From Carposina sasakii (Eukaryota; Arthropoda; Insecta; Lepidoptera; Carposinidae): a stretch of 64,000 bases of DNA. This document shows, piece after piece, positions 9,601 through 24,600 of this stretch. Where the stretch lies: the NCBI GenBank assembly GCA_014607495.2, contig CP053148.1, positions 9,982,001-10,046,000 of the forward strand, written 5' to 3'. The translations under genes and the position numbers were made by a program. Below the pieces are notes generated by a model. The model had not been told where the DNA came from. It saw nothing but the letters and a program-made list of their open reading frames with translations, and ran no database searches. How positions within the stretch are numbered: the first letter of the stretch is position 1; each line of letters starts with the position of its first letter.

Positions 9601-12600
9601 TGATTAAAAGATAAGTACCATTTCATGAAATACAGGGTGTAAAAAGACAACGATGTTTTTTTAATACCTCGTATTCTTTGTAAGATTACGATAATTTTCT
9701 TCTATGGAACCAACCCTGGGAAATGACAAAAAATTATGAAAAAATACTGTCATTTTATTGCAAGAAATGTATTCGTTTGATGTTCAAAGTATAAATGCAC
9801 CTACAAAACTAATTATAACATTTTGACATGGTATCTTTGAAAAAAATGTTAGTTGACCGATTTCAGATGGATTTTTGTAAAAAAAATTATAATATTAATG
9901 TAACTTTGAACCTAAATATCTTGGAAACCCGTGGTTTCCCAGGGGAGCTTACATTTTTAAAAAAATGATCCGGATGTTACAAAGAATATGAGGTATTAAA
10001 AGACCAAATTTGTCTTTTTACACCTAGTATATAAAATAATAAACGTATTTTTTCCAATACCACGCCAACTAAAATCTCATTAGTAACTAGCTCCATTTGA
10101 ATTTCTCTAATGTAATCATCATTCTCAAACGTTTTTTTTTTTCACGATTGTACGTGCAATTTACATTTAATCTTTTTATTGCACTTCCATAAAACAGTTA
10201 TATTTACTTTTTTTTTCTATAAAATTGATGGCCTTCGTAAAGCAATACTTTTCCCCCTTTTGTCTTAATTGTTTTAACGCGGTTTTCCATATCTCATAAA
10301 TATTAACACTAGTAATCTTTACAAATATTATCAAGAATGAATAATTTTATTAATATGACATATTGAAAGTTTTTTAATTTCTTGAAATAAACAAGGAAAT
10401 CTCTTACCAAAGAGTATGGATATGTGGACTAATGTATGGGATGAAACGGTGAACCTATGGTACCGTACCTAATATTAATATTTGCAAGAAGATAGATACC
10501 TAGGTGACTTGCACGTTAACCGCTTAGTGCGGTGGGACCATTATTTTTAATAAAATTAATTACCCGTAGACCCACTGGCGAACATTGTTTAGAACGGTGG
10601 GACTATGGGGAAAAAAATTACCCGTGGTCCAACCTTGGGGACATGATAAGGGGTACACGGGTCATAGTGGACAGAAAGTATTGAAACTGTTGGGTTTCAC
10701 CTGTGGTTCTTCATGGTATGAGTTTAGTTAGAGCAACACTAATACAGTATTTCCCATTATTGATACAAAATTTGAAGTAGATGTATCAAATAATCACGTA
10801 ATTGTCCCCCTTTTTCACCATCTTAGGGATATTAGTTCGGCTTTTCGACAAAACCCTACTTATCGGATGCCTAGTTTATACAAAGAACTTACCCTCCAAC
10901 TTTTAGGTGTCTACAATCAGCGGTTTAGGTTGGGCTTTGATTCGTGTCGGTCATTCAGGACAAAGGATTTTATATATACCTATAATAGATAGACATGATA
11001 GGATCTTGATCTTGCAGCAACTAGGGTGCGTGAGAAGTGGCCACACATTTTTTGTTCCATTTCTCCAGAGATCACTGTTGTCAAGGAAATGAGCAAAGTT
11101 TGTGGATTGACTAATTTTTTTATTTCAACTTTTAAATTGCAACGCACAGCCTAAATCGCTGATTGTAGACACCTGTAAATCAGAGGATGTGTTCTTTGTA
11201 TAAACTAGGCAGATAATAAGGGATTTTTCTAAATTATACCCCTAAGAGGGTAAAAAAGTGGGGCAAAGTTAGTATGAAACAACGCGATTATTGTTACAAA
11301 TGTACTTAATATATTGTATCAATTTTGGGAAATACTATGTTAGTGCTGCCCTGAACTCATACCTTGAGGTACCACTGATGAAACCCAACCGTTTTAATGC
11401 TTTCTACCAACAACTTTTCGAAAATACTGATTTTATGTTAATACCCTTGATGGTCGAGGGAATCCTTCATGCCATGATAATATGCATGACCTGCTTCATA
11501 AGCCTATATTTTTGTTTGTTATTACTGGACTATTAGTTGTAAATAAAATAAGTTGTAGTAAACAGGCAATATTTTAGACTTTTCTGCTAGATACTACAGT
11601 ATACTAAAAACGAGAGACTAATTTGACAAGTGACAGATAAAGGGTTACCATGAATAGAAGAAATTAAATAGTGACGTTATAGTCGATATCGATAATTGTC
11701 GCTGTATAAATTGTCTAAATTGACAAAATTTCACATTATAGTTAATTTTAACTCCAATGAAGAATAAGTGCTCATGCTGGAACCCAAATAGGATTGCAAG
11801 TTTCGTAAAACTGATGCTAATATTTTACCTACGTTTTTCGGCAGAATTATAACATTTGTTCTCTAGTATTGATTGAGAAGGAGGTAACTCGGCGAATCCA
11901 ACTCGGCTGGGCAGCGTTCGGGAAACTACGAAGCTTATTTGTGTCCAAGATACCCCAGTCCTTAAAGACAAAGGTATTCAACCAGTGCGTGCTGCCGGTG
12001 ATGACCTATGGTGCCGAGACGTCTCTAACTATGTGCCTCATAAAGAAGCTCAGGATCGCACAGCGAGCGATGGAGAGCTATGCTTGGGATCTCTCTGCGT
12101 GATCGAATCAGAAATGAGGAGATCCGCAGACGAACAAAGATCACCGACATAGCTCAACGGTCCAGCAAGCTGAAGTGGCAATGGGAAGGGCACATAGCTC
12201 GAAGAACTGATGGCCGATGGAGTCGGAAAGTTCTAGAGTAGATACCACGTATCGGCAAGCGCACCGTGGGAAGGCCACCCGCGAGGTGGACGGATGACCT
12301 GGCCAATGTCGCGGGCGTCGGTTGGATGCAGGCTGCTTCCGACCGGTCGGAGTGGAGGTTGTTGGGGGAGGCCTATGTCCAACAGTGGACTTCTCAGGGC
12401 TGTAAATGATGGTGATGATGGTAACCCTTTATCTGTCACTTGTCAAGTCTCTCGAATTATGGTTTTTAGTATACCTATAGTATTATTACTCCAGCAGAGT
12501 CAAGTAGTTTACTTCGTGAAAAAAGTGTGTTATCGGCAACATGAAATCATTCAGACACTTTCATCGTTCAAAATGAAAAGGAAATAATATTAAGAACGCC

Positions 12601-15600
12601 AAAAATACAAAAAAGCAATTTTATTGTATTGTAATATTATACCTCGTACTGTAAATTAATTAATAACTTGATTATTTTAATAAAAACTTAAAAACGTTAA
12701 ATACCAATCTGTATTTTTAAAATATCGATACGAACAGCATTACCCCGACCATGGCAGCATCTGTGCAAAATGAACTGTCAAACTAGTCTCTCGAATTATG
12801 GTTTCGAGTATAGATTAATTGGTGTCTTCGAATAAAGCGGAATTTTTTTTTTCACACAATTTTAATTCTGAATCGCTATTGGCTGCAGATGAACGACTAA
12901 AGGACTCGAGTCTGCCTGGACATTCCTTGATGATTGATTATTTTACTACCGGAAAGAACGAGAGTTACCAGTCAGTATACATATAGGACAGTTTGGGCTT
13001 TACATTACATATTATGTATCTAGGTTTGACGAACAAATGTATTTTGGCTTGATAATACAGAAAGTACCGCCCTTACTAGCAAGCCCCTTAAGTTTTGGCC
13101 CATCCGTTAACACATTTACAGCCAATAACGTAAAAAAATTGTATTGCGGATTTTGGCTCTAAATTGTATAAAATGGTATTAAAACACCTTCCTACGTCTT
13201 AAGTATAGGTAATTGAATAATTAAATCGTTTGTTCTCCAAAGTTATCAATTTCGCGTAGCATACTGTCCATTCGCAATATCTTATCTAAAATATGTCGTT
13301 CTGAACGGCGACATAACTTCAAAACACATTACACACCACTTATCTAAACCCAGAAAGTAGATTATGATGAAGATGCGCAGTTTCGCATATTTTGCAGTTG
13401 TAGTGTCCATGAACGTATAAGAACCACGGATGTATCGAGAGAATGGCGGCGAGTCCACGCTTCTATCGTCGGGTAATCTCCACGTACGAGCGATTATTAC
13501 GCCAGAGCGTATCGTCAGACCCGTTACGGAATCGCCGCATTTCCTTGACGATTTGCTTTTGTTGAAAGAGTGAATGACGCGTTTCACATCGCCCCCTCCG
13601 CACGCTCGCTGCGAGAGCACCACCAGTAGCGGCGACAGCGTTGCCAGATGCACGATAATTTTGAGTGCCATGCCATAAAAATTAAAATTATGTATCGCAA
13701 GATAATTCGTTCAAGTTCTACGATATTTTTGTCAAATCTACGATAATTTTGTAAACAACCAATTTTACCCCCAAGAATTTTGAAATTTACCCCAAAAATC
13801 CACTAAATTCCAACTCGTGAGCGGGGGCTAGGATTGGATACCTTGTCCGTTTCATATATTATATTCCGTCTCTTTGATTCGGCGTAAATTCTAACTTCTT
13901 TAACTCGTGAGCGGGGGGGGTAGGATTTCATACCTCGTCCATATATTTTATCATGCGATAAAAACACGATAATTTTGCAACAAATATAAGATAATTTCGC
14001 AATGAACGATCTGGCAACACTGAGCGACGATACCGTGGCGATACGATCACGTTACGCGCGCACATTGCCACTCGTCGCATCGCCGAAATAATATCGCCGT
14101 GTGGATTCTCTCGCTCGTGGAGACGGAGCCGTGGTGTCTCTGTAGGTAGAGATTAAAACACCGTAATGGCAGGGCGGCGCCTTTAGCATGTAGACGCCGA
14201 GGTTACTATGGTTTCTAAGTGTGTGTGGGTGGATAACGTGTGAATAGAATACAATACATTCCTCTTCCGTTTATCAGCTTACTATAAATGCTGTGTAGTG
14301 AGTGAAACACTCCGTCCGTTGTTCTTTTTAAGTTAATTAATGATTGTGTTAATGTTGCCCCAAACGAGCGTTATGGATGTTTAGTATAGGTACTCTGGAA
14401 TTTGATCACTTACTAAATGAAACCATATTTTATAGGGTTAATCAAAAAAGTCAAGAGTACCTAGTAGTATCAAACGCAAAACACATCATTGTAGAAACAT
14501 GTAGTTACAGTCCAGTTAATTAACTGCGTAAATAGATTCTTAAATTCAATATCATTAGGAATTTTAATAAAATTTAACAAGGTCTAGGAAAGTAACATTC
14601 GCAACGTGAGTCATAGAATTCAACGACTTACCTATTATGGAACGAGTATGTAGTATGAATAATCAACCCTTCCGCCCAATTTGTAAATATAGGAACAGAA
14701 TCCGTTTGCAGACACTTTCTTCACCCTGCCTCAGGTGGAAGCTACAAAATGTAAAAATCCCATTTTATGCCACGGTCTGTGAGTTAAACAATAGCATTCG
14801 CCTCAGCGCCGCGCCAGCAATATTTCCTTAATACCAATATTTATTCGCCTAATTTGTTAAAAGGAAGTAAACTTATTTAATTGCACCTTATTCTATTTTC
14901 TTATATTTATGGACTTGTAACTACATGTTTTTTAGTATGTAATGTGTGTACTTATAAACATAATTGCATAGCAAACATCTGATATATCTCACAGAACAGA
15001 GACAAGTAAAAACGTCAAATAATAACAACATCGATAAGCGAGAAGCGTGTGTGTAATACCTATTTCTCCGTTTGGTTGTTTTTAGGGAGTCTACCTACAA
15101 GTGCGTTATTAATAATACTATAGGTATATACACAATACGAGTACAATTTGAAAATGCTTACATTAATAATACTTTTTCAACAAAGGCAAAGAAAAGTAAA
15201 ATTTGAATTCAGGATTTTCCAACCATTAAAGAGATTCCATCTTATATTTACCTACCATTATTGTAATTTTTAATTTAATTATTGTAGTTTTAAAAATACC
15301 ATTTAGTAATTATTGAGTATGTAACAATAGTGTAAGAAATCAACAATGTATTAAGTAAGTCATCGCACAAATGAACGCCAGCTATCATACACACCTGTAC
15401 GCTGTAAAAAGGTCCGACAATATGCACAGTGGTCTCGTGATCCTGCTGCTGGCCGCCCGGTGGTTGCGGCGGCTGCTCGGGAAGCTTGATCAGCGAGCCG
15501 GTAATGCGCTGCAGCTCGCGCACGTTCTGTCCGCCTTTGCCGATGATCCGCCCCACTTGGGAAGACGCCACGACGATCTCCACAGTGAGACGGACGTCGT

Positions 15601-18600
15601 CAGAGCCAGACATGAAACCTTCCTCCCGCATTTTTTCGAAGATTAAAAATTGAGCCTGAAAATGTTACATAAACAAACCTATATAATCTAATAATGCATC
15701 GAAATCGGTTCAGCCGTTTCTGACATTAGCGTGCACAAACGCACAGACAAACCGACAAACAGATTCCAAAAATCATTGTTTTGGGTACTATTGCGTTGAT
15801 AAAGGTGTTCTATAATATTTTTTCTTATATATCTTCCATGTACAGACATTGCTGTTTTTTGGATCACTTGTCTCTCCATTAGAGTAAACTGTTTTTTTTT
15901 CTGAAAATGAAAAAATGTCGGAAAATTTTGGAATTTTCATGTGAAAATTTTCAGTGTTTTCCGCCTCAGAATCATGGTCTGGAGTGATGGTATCAATATT
16001 TGCCTGGCTGTCACAAACACCCTGTATGTAGTTATTACCTACATTTAAACTATACTCCCCGATGTACATGAAAAATTACTGTGACTATATTTAATTACTA
16101 TTTACTAGCAAAAAGCCTTTGATTTTTTTTAAGGTTAAAAATTGTATTATTATGCAATAAATTAAATACAGTCACACTTAAACCGTAAAATTAGTCCTAC
16201 CTGTTCTTTTCTCTCTCAGCCATTTATGTTAAGAACGGAGAGAGATAGACTTGACTAAAATTAGGTTTAGGTTTAAGTGTGACTAACGGAATCGACCCTA
16301 GTATATAGTTATCGATACAATGAACTGTAAAACACGCCTTTAAAATATCGCTAACTCTATCCCGGATAAACTGTATTTATCCTATGATCCAAACACATAT
16401 GCATATTTTTTATAAGAATTTTAAACGTTTATTAAACCGTACTGTGTTGTATTAAGGTTTTCTTTCTGATCGTGGATATTATCAGAAAATGGTTTTAAAC
16501 CTGGTTAATAACAGTTTTAACTTTAGTTAAATATGCATCCGATTATTCTATTACTGAATATGTATAATGATTCTTACCTTCCATTGTGCTTCAGGACTAC
16601 CCACGATGGTGACTTTACGCTCCTGCTGGGCATTGTTTTGGTTCTCAGCTTGTTTGTCCTGTTCTAGTGGCGCGATTTTCACGGATGCTGTGCTGAACCG
16701 TATGATGTTGCGAATGTGGGATCCTTTGGTACCAATAATAGCTCCAACCGCATTATTCGGGATGTATAAGTAAGTGGTTTCCTGTAAATCCGAAGACTGT
16801 TAAATTTAATATAGAGAACTCATTGGCGCTACTCTTAATAAATACTAGGTGTATTACAGAATACGTTTCATCAAATACTACATTATCTGCATCTCTGTAT
16901 ACAAAAAATTTGTTAGTTCCATAAACAGGCATAGGAGTTATTCTAAGAAACGGACTCAAATAAAAATGGTCATATTATGCACTATGGGTGTCACTTAAAA
17001 AGTTCTGACGCAGTGGCGATGGCGGCGGTAGCGACTGTCACGTTTGGTTGTGGCCGGTCACCCGATTGCACCAATCAAGGCCTGCGCCCGTAGCATGAAT
17101 TTCGTGACATCGAGATATCTCACATTTAAACGTCAAATTCACAGAGCTATAAAATAACTAGACAAAAGACTTAGTTCGTACTTTGCGTGTAAAAACGGAG
17201 TTGGGAATTAGAATAGACACTCGTACTCAAAATAAGACTGTATGAATTTGTCCTGAAAGAAGTGCTTTGCAGTCCCTTTTTGCACGTAAAGTACATACAC
17301 TTACATGTCTGTCAATTTGTCGCGTAAATGTGAGCCATCTCGCTTTCACCAAGTTCATTCTACGGGCGCTGGAGAAGCAACCATCATCAATGCGATGCTG
17401 TATGAAATATGTATAATAGTGGTGAATACGAATGGCGTGCAATTAACGCGGCGAAAAATAATCTGAATTAAGGTTAAAAAATAAAGCGGTTAAGGAGTAG
17501 CAGCTTTTTAATCAGCTGTAGGCCTTATCTTGGTTGAACTGGTATCAGTCTTTACAGTTCCGTACCCGAAGGGTAGAAACTGGACCTATTACTAAGACTT
17601 CGCTGTCTGTCTGTCCGTCTGTTGGTCCCGTCTATCTACAGGGTGTAACAAAAAGTGTATGTTAAGCGAAAAGCTATGCAAATAGCCTACTATAGAGAAC
17701 CTCTCTACAAAATTTAAGACTCGAAGTCGCATGTTTATTTTTCAAGATAGTATGGTGAATTCTTAAATGTCTCAGGAATTTTCATTTATTTAATTTTTAT
17801 TTCATGTTCAGAGGTCGGCTAATGTCTGAATTCCGAGCTAAACGTACCAAATTGATGAAGCTAAAAATGTGTTAGATAAAAAAAGCTATATTCCAAACTA
17901 TACTTTATCGATTTGTGTTTTATTGTTAATTTCATTAAATAAAAGAGCTGTTTTAGACATTAAGTTTGTTTGTATATATCTAAATAGATTAATGAGTGAG
18001 TGATTTCACGATTCAATTAATCGCTAACAATATAATATTACAACACTAATGACACTGCGCTGACAACATTAAAAAGAAACAAAGTCAATTGTAGCTGTCA
18101 TATTACTCTACATAATAAAAATCGGACTATAGTTATCTACTTATTTTTACCTAGTCAATGGTACGGAACCCTACGGGCGTGACTCCGACTCGCACTTGGC
18201 CGGTTTTTTTTTTGGTAACTGAATTTATTTAGCCGAGTTTTCTATACAAATTGCGGCATTTGCATACAATTTTGAAAACGGTGACAGCAGTGCGATTGAA
18301 AATCACCTAAATAACGTTAGGCTCAGTCGTGGGGAGGGAGTTCGGGCAAAAATCAATCCCACTCACAAGGGGGAGACAGTTGTAGTTCTTAAAATTAGAC
18401 TATACTTGTATTTAAAGATACTTAAGTTTCTTTTCCCGGGCGTACAGGTCAATAGAGGGACAAAAGGGTCTTGGTATTTTGTAAGCGATAGACTGACCAC
18501 CTGTCACAACTAACCGAACTTGTACATCTCAACTATACCCTCAAAATTGGTCAGATATGGCACCATGTGGTTCTATCGACCCTTGGTGCTGTGCCTACCC

Positions 18601-21600
18601 CGTAAGGGATAAAAACGTGAGTATGTAAGATTCTTAATAAAACGATTCCTTAAAATTAGATATTGTAGGTACTACCTACTTAGGTATTCTTTAGGTAGTC
18701 TTTCTGTGCACTAAACCAATGGATTTCAAAATGAATCTTGAAAACTTTGTACTCGTATCGGTGGCGTAGTCGTTTTTGACATTTAGGTAACAAGATCAGC
18801 CAGCCGAATAAAATAATGTAAAGTGAAAATAAAACTACGAGACTAAAATTTTATATAGTAATTACCTGCGAATCACCCGCTCCTTGCTGTGCTCCACCCT
18901 GGCCGGCTAGAGGAGCATAGATTGGAGGCGCGAACGGCGGAGCGGCGCCGCAGAAGCCGCGCCCGGTCGACATCATGGCCATCGGGTGCAGGCCGGGGAA
19001 CATTATCGACTGCGGCGCTAACACCTACAGAACAAAACATCTATACTAATATTGTAAAGAGGTAAACTTTGATTATTTGTATGTTTATTTGTTTTTTATT
19101 TGCAGCGAATAGGCTCCGAAACTACTTGACCGATCAAAAATTCTTTCACCGTTAGAATCCTTATTGGACCCGAATGAACATAGGCTATAGGGCTTCGCAT
19201 AATTTCCACTGGGCTGGAATAAATATGAATTAAATACATTTTTTTTAACCATTTGACGCATGGAGGTATATATTTGACATACGCCATAGAATAACAAGTC
19301 CCTAGAAGTAATCCTCAATGACAATGTATTCCGGGCAGTGAAGCAAAAACGAGTCAAAATCCCGCATCTTCCGCTCTTTTTACCCGCCGATTGTTGCCAA
19401 ATCGATAAATATTATCAGTTTTTTAGATACAGTGAATAGTGGTTGTAAAAATTTTACGCGTTCGTTATTATTATGTGACTTACAGATGACATGATACAAC
19501 CATTATCTTTATTAGTAAAGCACACAACATGACAGATTTTTTTTTGTTTGGTTAATCCCGAAGAAAGGGCATGAGGAATACAGCATCCATACAACCAGTA
19601 TTTAGTACTGATGATTTCTGAATTTATGATGTATGGAAAAAGAATTGCGAAAACAACATACCTATATGAGCCCACGAAGAAACGGACACATACAAAATTT
19701 CACAAGTAAATAACACCCAATCCCTTCCAGCTTTTCCCGCCAAATAAGATAAAATTTGGTGTGTATGTTCGTTAGGGGGTGTAAGAGAGTACTAAGAACG
19801 GATTTCCCGAAATTCCCATGGGAACGGGGCAGACAGGAATTCCAAATTTCCACTGTACCGGAACAAAAGCTTATTCAAATAAAATAAACCGTTTGACGTA
19901 GACAGATGAAATTTTGTGTGTATGTTTGCTAGGGGGTGTAAAAGACCATTAAGTACGGGTTTCCCAAAACTCCCATTGGAACAGCACAAACAAGAATTTC
20001 ACGAAAACCACATGACATACAGGATGTTTTTTCGTTCCCACCCTTAACGAAAGGTATGTACTCTCTACATCAAATAAAGTAAGTTTATGCCAAAAAAATG
20101 CTGGTATCCAATGTAATTTTTTTTTTTTAATTACTTGATTGGGCGAAATTTACAGTTTCCAGTGTTTATGCTAGTTTTTTTATAGATAGATATAATTATA
20201 TCTCGTGAAAAAATCTTGTTACACGCGTCAATGTGCATTTATGCAGAAAAACGCAGTCTATTTACTCAACTTTAGACGCTAATATTTTGGAAACCAGACA
20301 CTTCCCAGGTATGCTTCCATAGAGAAAAATGATCGTAATGATGAGGAGGAAGAGGAGGAAAAATAGAGATAAAATATGACAGGTATATTCGGTAGGGAGT
20401 GTAAGGAAGCACTGAGAACATATTCCCAAAATTCCCAACGGAACGGAACAAACTGGAATTCTAAATTTTTTAGAAAACCGCTATATCTATGAAGTTGTAA
20501 TCGAAGACGTTCATTGGGGACTGCAAGGAAGCACATAGAACGGATTTTCGAAATTCCCACGGGAACGGGACAAACGGATATCCTAAATTTTAACGAAAAC
20601 TGCTATTCATATGAAGCTAAAATCGAAGATTGTTCATCAGGGACTGCTAGGGAGCACAATAACGGATTTCCCGTAATTCCCACGGGAACTGAACAAACGG
20701 GAATTCCCAATTTTAATGAAAACCATTTGACACAGTATAATGATGAAATTTGGTAGGGAGTGTGAGAAGGCACTGAGAACGGTAGTTCTCGAAACTTCCA
20801 CCAGAACAGGACAAACGGGAATTCCTTTTTTTTACGAAAACCGCTATACATATAAACTTGGGAGCAAGTAACTGTCAAACTAAAGGCTAAGGCCGCACTA
20901 AGGCAAAACCGCCGAGGATTTTAACTCTAATCTTTTACTCACAAAATCAAGCGGTCAACTTCCGCGGCGGTTTTGCCGTAGTGCGGCCTTGTGTTAAAAA
21001 ATGTCTACTTGAGAATATAACAAATATGCAAATAGGTACTAGCTATTTATACGCCGTATGACAAGTCATAACCGCTACGCTAAAAGCAGATACAAGCAGG
21101 TATTTGTCAGATTTCGCAAACTGTCATAATATTAATTATCGTATGGCACAGTGTCATACATAAAAGGGTGTTTTTTCGTTGCCACCCTTAACGAAGGGTA
21201 CGTACTCTATACATCAAATAAAGTAAGTTTATGCCAAAAAATGCAGGGAAACGATGTAAACTTTTTGATTTTTTAAAATTAGGTACTTGATCTGGCGAAA
21301 TTTATAGTGTCCAGTGTTTATGCTAGTTTTTTCATAGACTGTCAGACCCGCGACTTCAGATTATGAGCAGTTATTTTATTCTTTTAAGGCCGCTTGTAGA
21401 CCTGCACCGGTAGCATGGCAAAAACGCGACGCGGATTTTTTTATCAACCGCGCGCGTGTTTCCAGTCACTAAATGCGAGCATGGCAATGACGCGTCTTTT
21501 GGACAACTCGTGTAAGTGGTGCTACCATTGCGAAAATAAAATGAACTTTATCACGTTCAACACTGAATCGGTAATCGAATTTATATACAGTCGCACGAAG

Positions 21601-24600
21601 CGTCAAAATTAGCGATAAGACCCCGCGTGAATTTAAACGCCATGCTCGCAACCGCGGGTTATATATCGCGCGTGCCGCGACGCGGGGTTCAATGTCAGCT
21701 TGAAGTGTGAAACGTCATTTTGTTGCGAATTTTGACATTTAGGCGCCACAAAAAGCGCGACATACGTGAGTCGCGGACGGCATGCTGCAGGACTAGTGCT
21801 GAACGGACCGCCAAAAAACTACTATTCCGCACTATAAGGGTTTGTTTGTACACGCAGCGTCACGTCTACAAGCGCTCATAGAGCGCCATACACCACCGTG
21901 GTTATCCGTTTTTTGGCAATCCGTCATCCGTTCAGGTTTACACGCGGCCTAAGGGACATTTTTCCAATAGTTAGATCTGAAGGAAGGATAAAGTTTGTCT
22001 CGATCTTGATCAAGTTTAAGAGAAAAGACAGATAGATACGACTATCTGACTATTGTAAAAATCGGTTCGGGTGCGCCTTACAACAAATATGTATAATGTT
22101 ATAATAAACACAAACCTGTAAATCATTTTCGTAGCTCTGGCGTAATTTAGCTGATATTTGTGACTCTGCTTTAGCCATGTTTTCAATCTTGCCTTTAACA
22201 GTTATTATACGCTCTAGATTGAAGCTATTTATATCATTAATTGACGATACTGTGATTTTAGTATCAGTTTCTTGCATAATTCTTTTGATAGTATTGCCCC
22301 CTTTCCCTATAATACGCCCAATGAGATTATTGTGCGCTAGGATTTTCAGAAATATTTCACCTTTATTGGTGTTATTTGCTTCCTGTTGCATAACTTCTAG
22401 TATTCTTTTGCAAGCATTGGTACAATTTTCAGGGTTACCATAGATGGTAATAGCCTTTTCAAGAGAGCCAACATTGTCTTTGCGATGTACGTCAACGCGC
22501 GCTCGACTCTGCTGAGTGATCAGACGAATTGTGCTGCCCTGGCGGCCAATGATGGCGCCGACCATATCGCTTTGCACGAGTAACCGCAATGGGAAGTCCG
22601 TCGCCCGCGAGCCGCCACCCGGAGCTCCGCCACCGCCGCGGCCGCCACCGGGTCGTCCGCGCCGCCCACCCCTGCTGTTCTGATCAGCCGCCTCAACCTT
22701 CATCCTGCTACCAGGTTCCAATTCACAACCATTCAAGCCGTTGATAGCTCTGTAACAAACAGACAGTTTTTCATTGTAAGCTTAGCCTATACAATTCTAT
22801 CATAAAACCCATGCAGCCACAAATACCAACATATACTTAAAATTATTTGTTAATTAAAACATACAGAAAAATTAATACAATAACATCTCAAACATGATGA
22901 TGTAGGAATCCCACTCCAATTTTTTTCTAATATGAAAATGAAAGAATTTGTTAGACACACATGAAGTGCATTGGAAATGCTCTAATAAAGAAAAATGATT
23001 TCCTAATAAAATCCTGGAAGTGACAAGAGCCAAGAATAAGGTAAGCCGACAATGACATCACATCACAAGAAGAGATTTGTCATGCAACAGTTTTAGAAGG
23101 AGAGGAGTGATGATCGAAAGAAGAAGCAGATTGATACCAAGCGTCCAGCAGTCATTTAGAATTTAATAGGTGCATCCCAATTTGTGCCATCGTACAGTCA
23201 AGATACTCACTGCTGGGCCTGCTCCGGGGTCTCGAATGTGATGAACACCGCTTGGGTGTTGGCATCGCGCGAGTTCGCTTTGTCGCATTGCTGGACGTTG
23301 CCATACTGTGATAGCAGAGGCTCGATGTTGTCGAAGCGAACATGGAGAGGGAGGCCACTGATGAGTACCCTTGATGATCGACTGCGAGAAGCGATATTAC
23401 GACATCATTTTATGTACTTTTACTGCATGAGACGTAGGCAGTCAGTCAATACATGAAATAATAAGAGTTAATAAATAAGGTACTAACGCATGCGTTCGGA
23501 AAATTTTTGCATTTTAAAATATAAAAAATATATCAGTTCAAGTGTAAGTTATTTCTATAAGTACAAATGCCCACCAGTGGGTATTGTTATTATTTTTATG
23601 AAATCCACCAAATTATGTATTGAATCATTTTCAGTAGGTAAGTAGGTACATAAATGAAGGTAGTGAGTTATTTATCTTCCATATGTATAAAGTGTACATA
23701 GGTAACAAAAAGTTCCAATCGTCACCACTAGGGACAAACTTTTTTTCCCACTCGTACCCAGTGGGGACGACCGGGAATTAACGGGAAAAAGTAACAATCG
23801 TTACTGTTGGGAGGGATTCGGCAGTGGTTATTAGTGCTGTAAAAATTTGTCCGAATTTAAAATAGAGATTAGATACAACCATCAGTCATGATGGTGCATA
23901 AATTAAAGAACTAAGTGGGTACATTAAAGATTCATGCAAGATAAATAAAATATTGTGTTCAAAATGGCGGCGGAATTAAAATGACGTCAACCCGCTACAT
24001 ATATCATTTGCCTTGCCCTCATTACTAAATATGAAACGAACGCACCCCACCCCACCACCCAACATCCGCTAGTGCGCACCCATTCACAAAGTACCTATAA
24101 TCAATGCAAACGTGTGCAACATCAAATACAAGCGATACGCCCCCCGCCGGCGTATGTGTGAGTGAGTTCTCTAAGCGCGAAAATGTAAATGTTCTTATCC
24201 TGAGTCCTAAATCCCTGGTGCGGCAAAACTATGGGAGTGTTTCTATCCATCCCACAACATAAAAATGAGGTATCGGGCGACTTGGACCGCTGGTTATCTC
24301 GGAACGTGGTCCGAATTGACCGATTCGTTTTTATTTTTGTCAGGCGACTCGGACCACTCGTAATTTTAACCACTAATCAGTTATTTATGTACCACTTTAT
24401 TCTATACTAGTGATATGCCGGATCGTTAAAAATGTATATCCGCGGATACGGATCTTAACTTTTTTACGCATACGGTGTCAGTGAGCGCGACAGATAAGGA
24501 CCTACTTAATTATTAAAAAGCATTTAATTCGAATTTAAAATATTACGAAGATCTAAGTTTTGTTTTCTTCTAACTTTTTATAATATCGATCTCATTAAGA

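Larger units (their letters stand above)
6700..15394 (-). other. Imp: Imp intron 6 (8.7 kb), transposon-filled
   Basis: No host exon was found. It holds, from low to high coordinates, a T/A-rich unique part (6.7-7.8 kb), a lepidopteran repeat copy, two foldbacks, a long-TIR MITE, an RTE tail, a CAGGGTG MITE, a large palindrome, an S-family element split by an RTE 3' fragment, and a hAT MITE. The rest (14.2-15.4 kb) shows nothing recognisable. Confidence 0.7.
16782..18865 (-). other. Imp: Imp intron 4
   Basis: It contains a long-TIR MITE (17084-17369) and a composite SINE-like repeat interrupted by a CAGGGTGTAACA MITE (17555-18214). The remaining 650 bp before exon 4 is unique AT-rich sequence without a recognisable feature. 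Confidence 0.7.
19025..22115 (-). other. Imp: Imp intron 3
   Basis: It holds a lepidopteran repeat with GCGAATAGGCTCCGAAACTA at about 19100-19215, a diverged tandem array (19640-20850), two partial MITEs of the CAGGGTGTTTTTT family (20027-20345 and 21160-21345), a hairpin MITE (20888-20992) and a Harbinger-type MITE (21388-21949). No exon was seen. Confidence 0.7.

Noticed and set aside
13282..13671. 129-aa minus-strand frame
   Set aside because: No recognisable domain, and it runs into the end of the hAT MITE; treated as chance.
19640..20850. CRISPR-like array
   Set aside because: Units are long, diverged and without uniform spacers; this is a eukaryotic repeat array.
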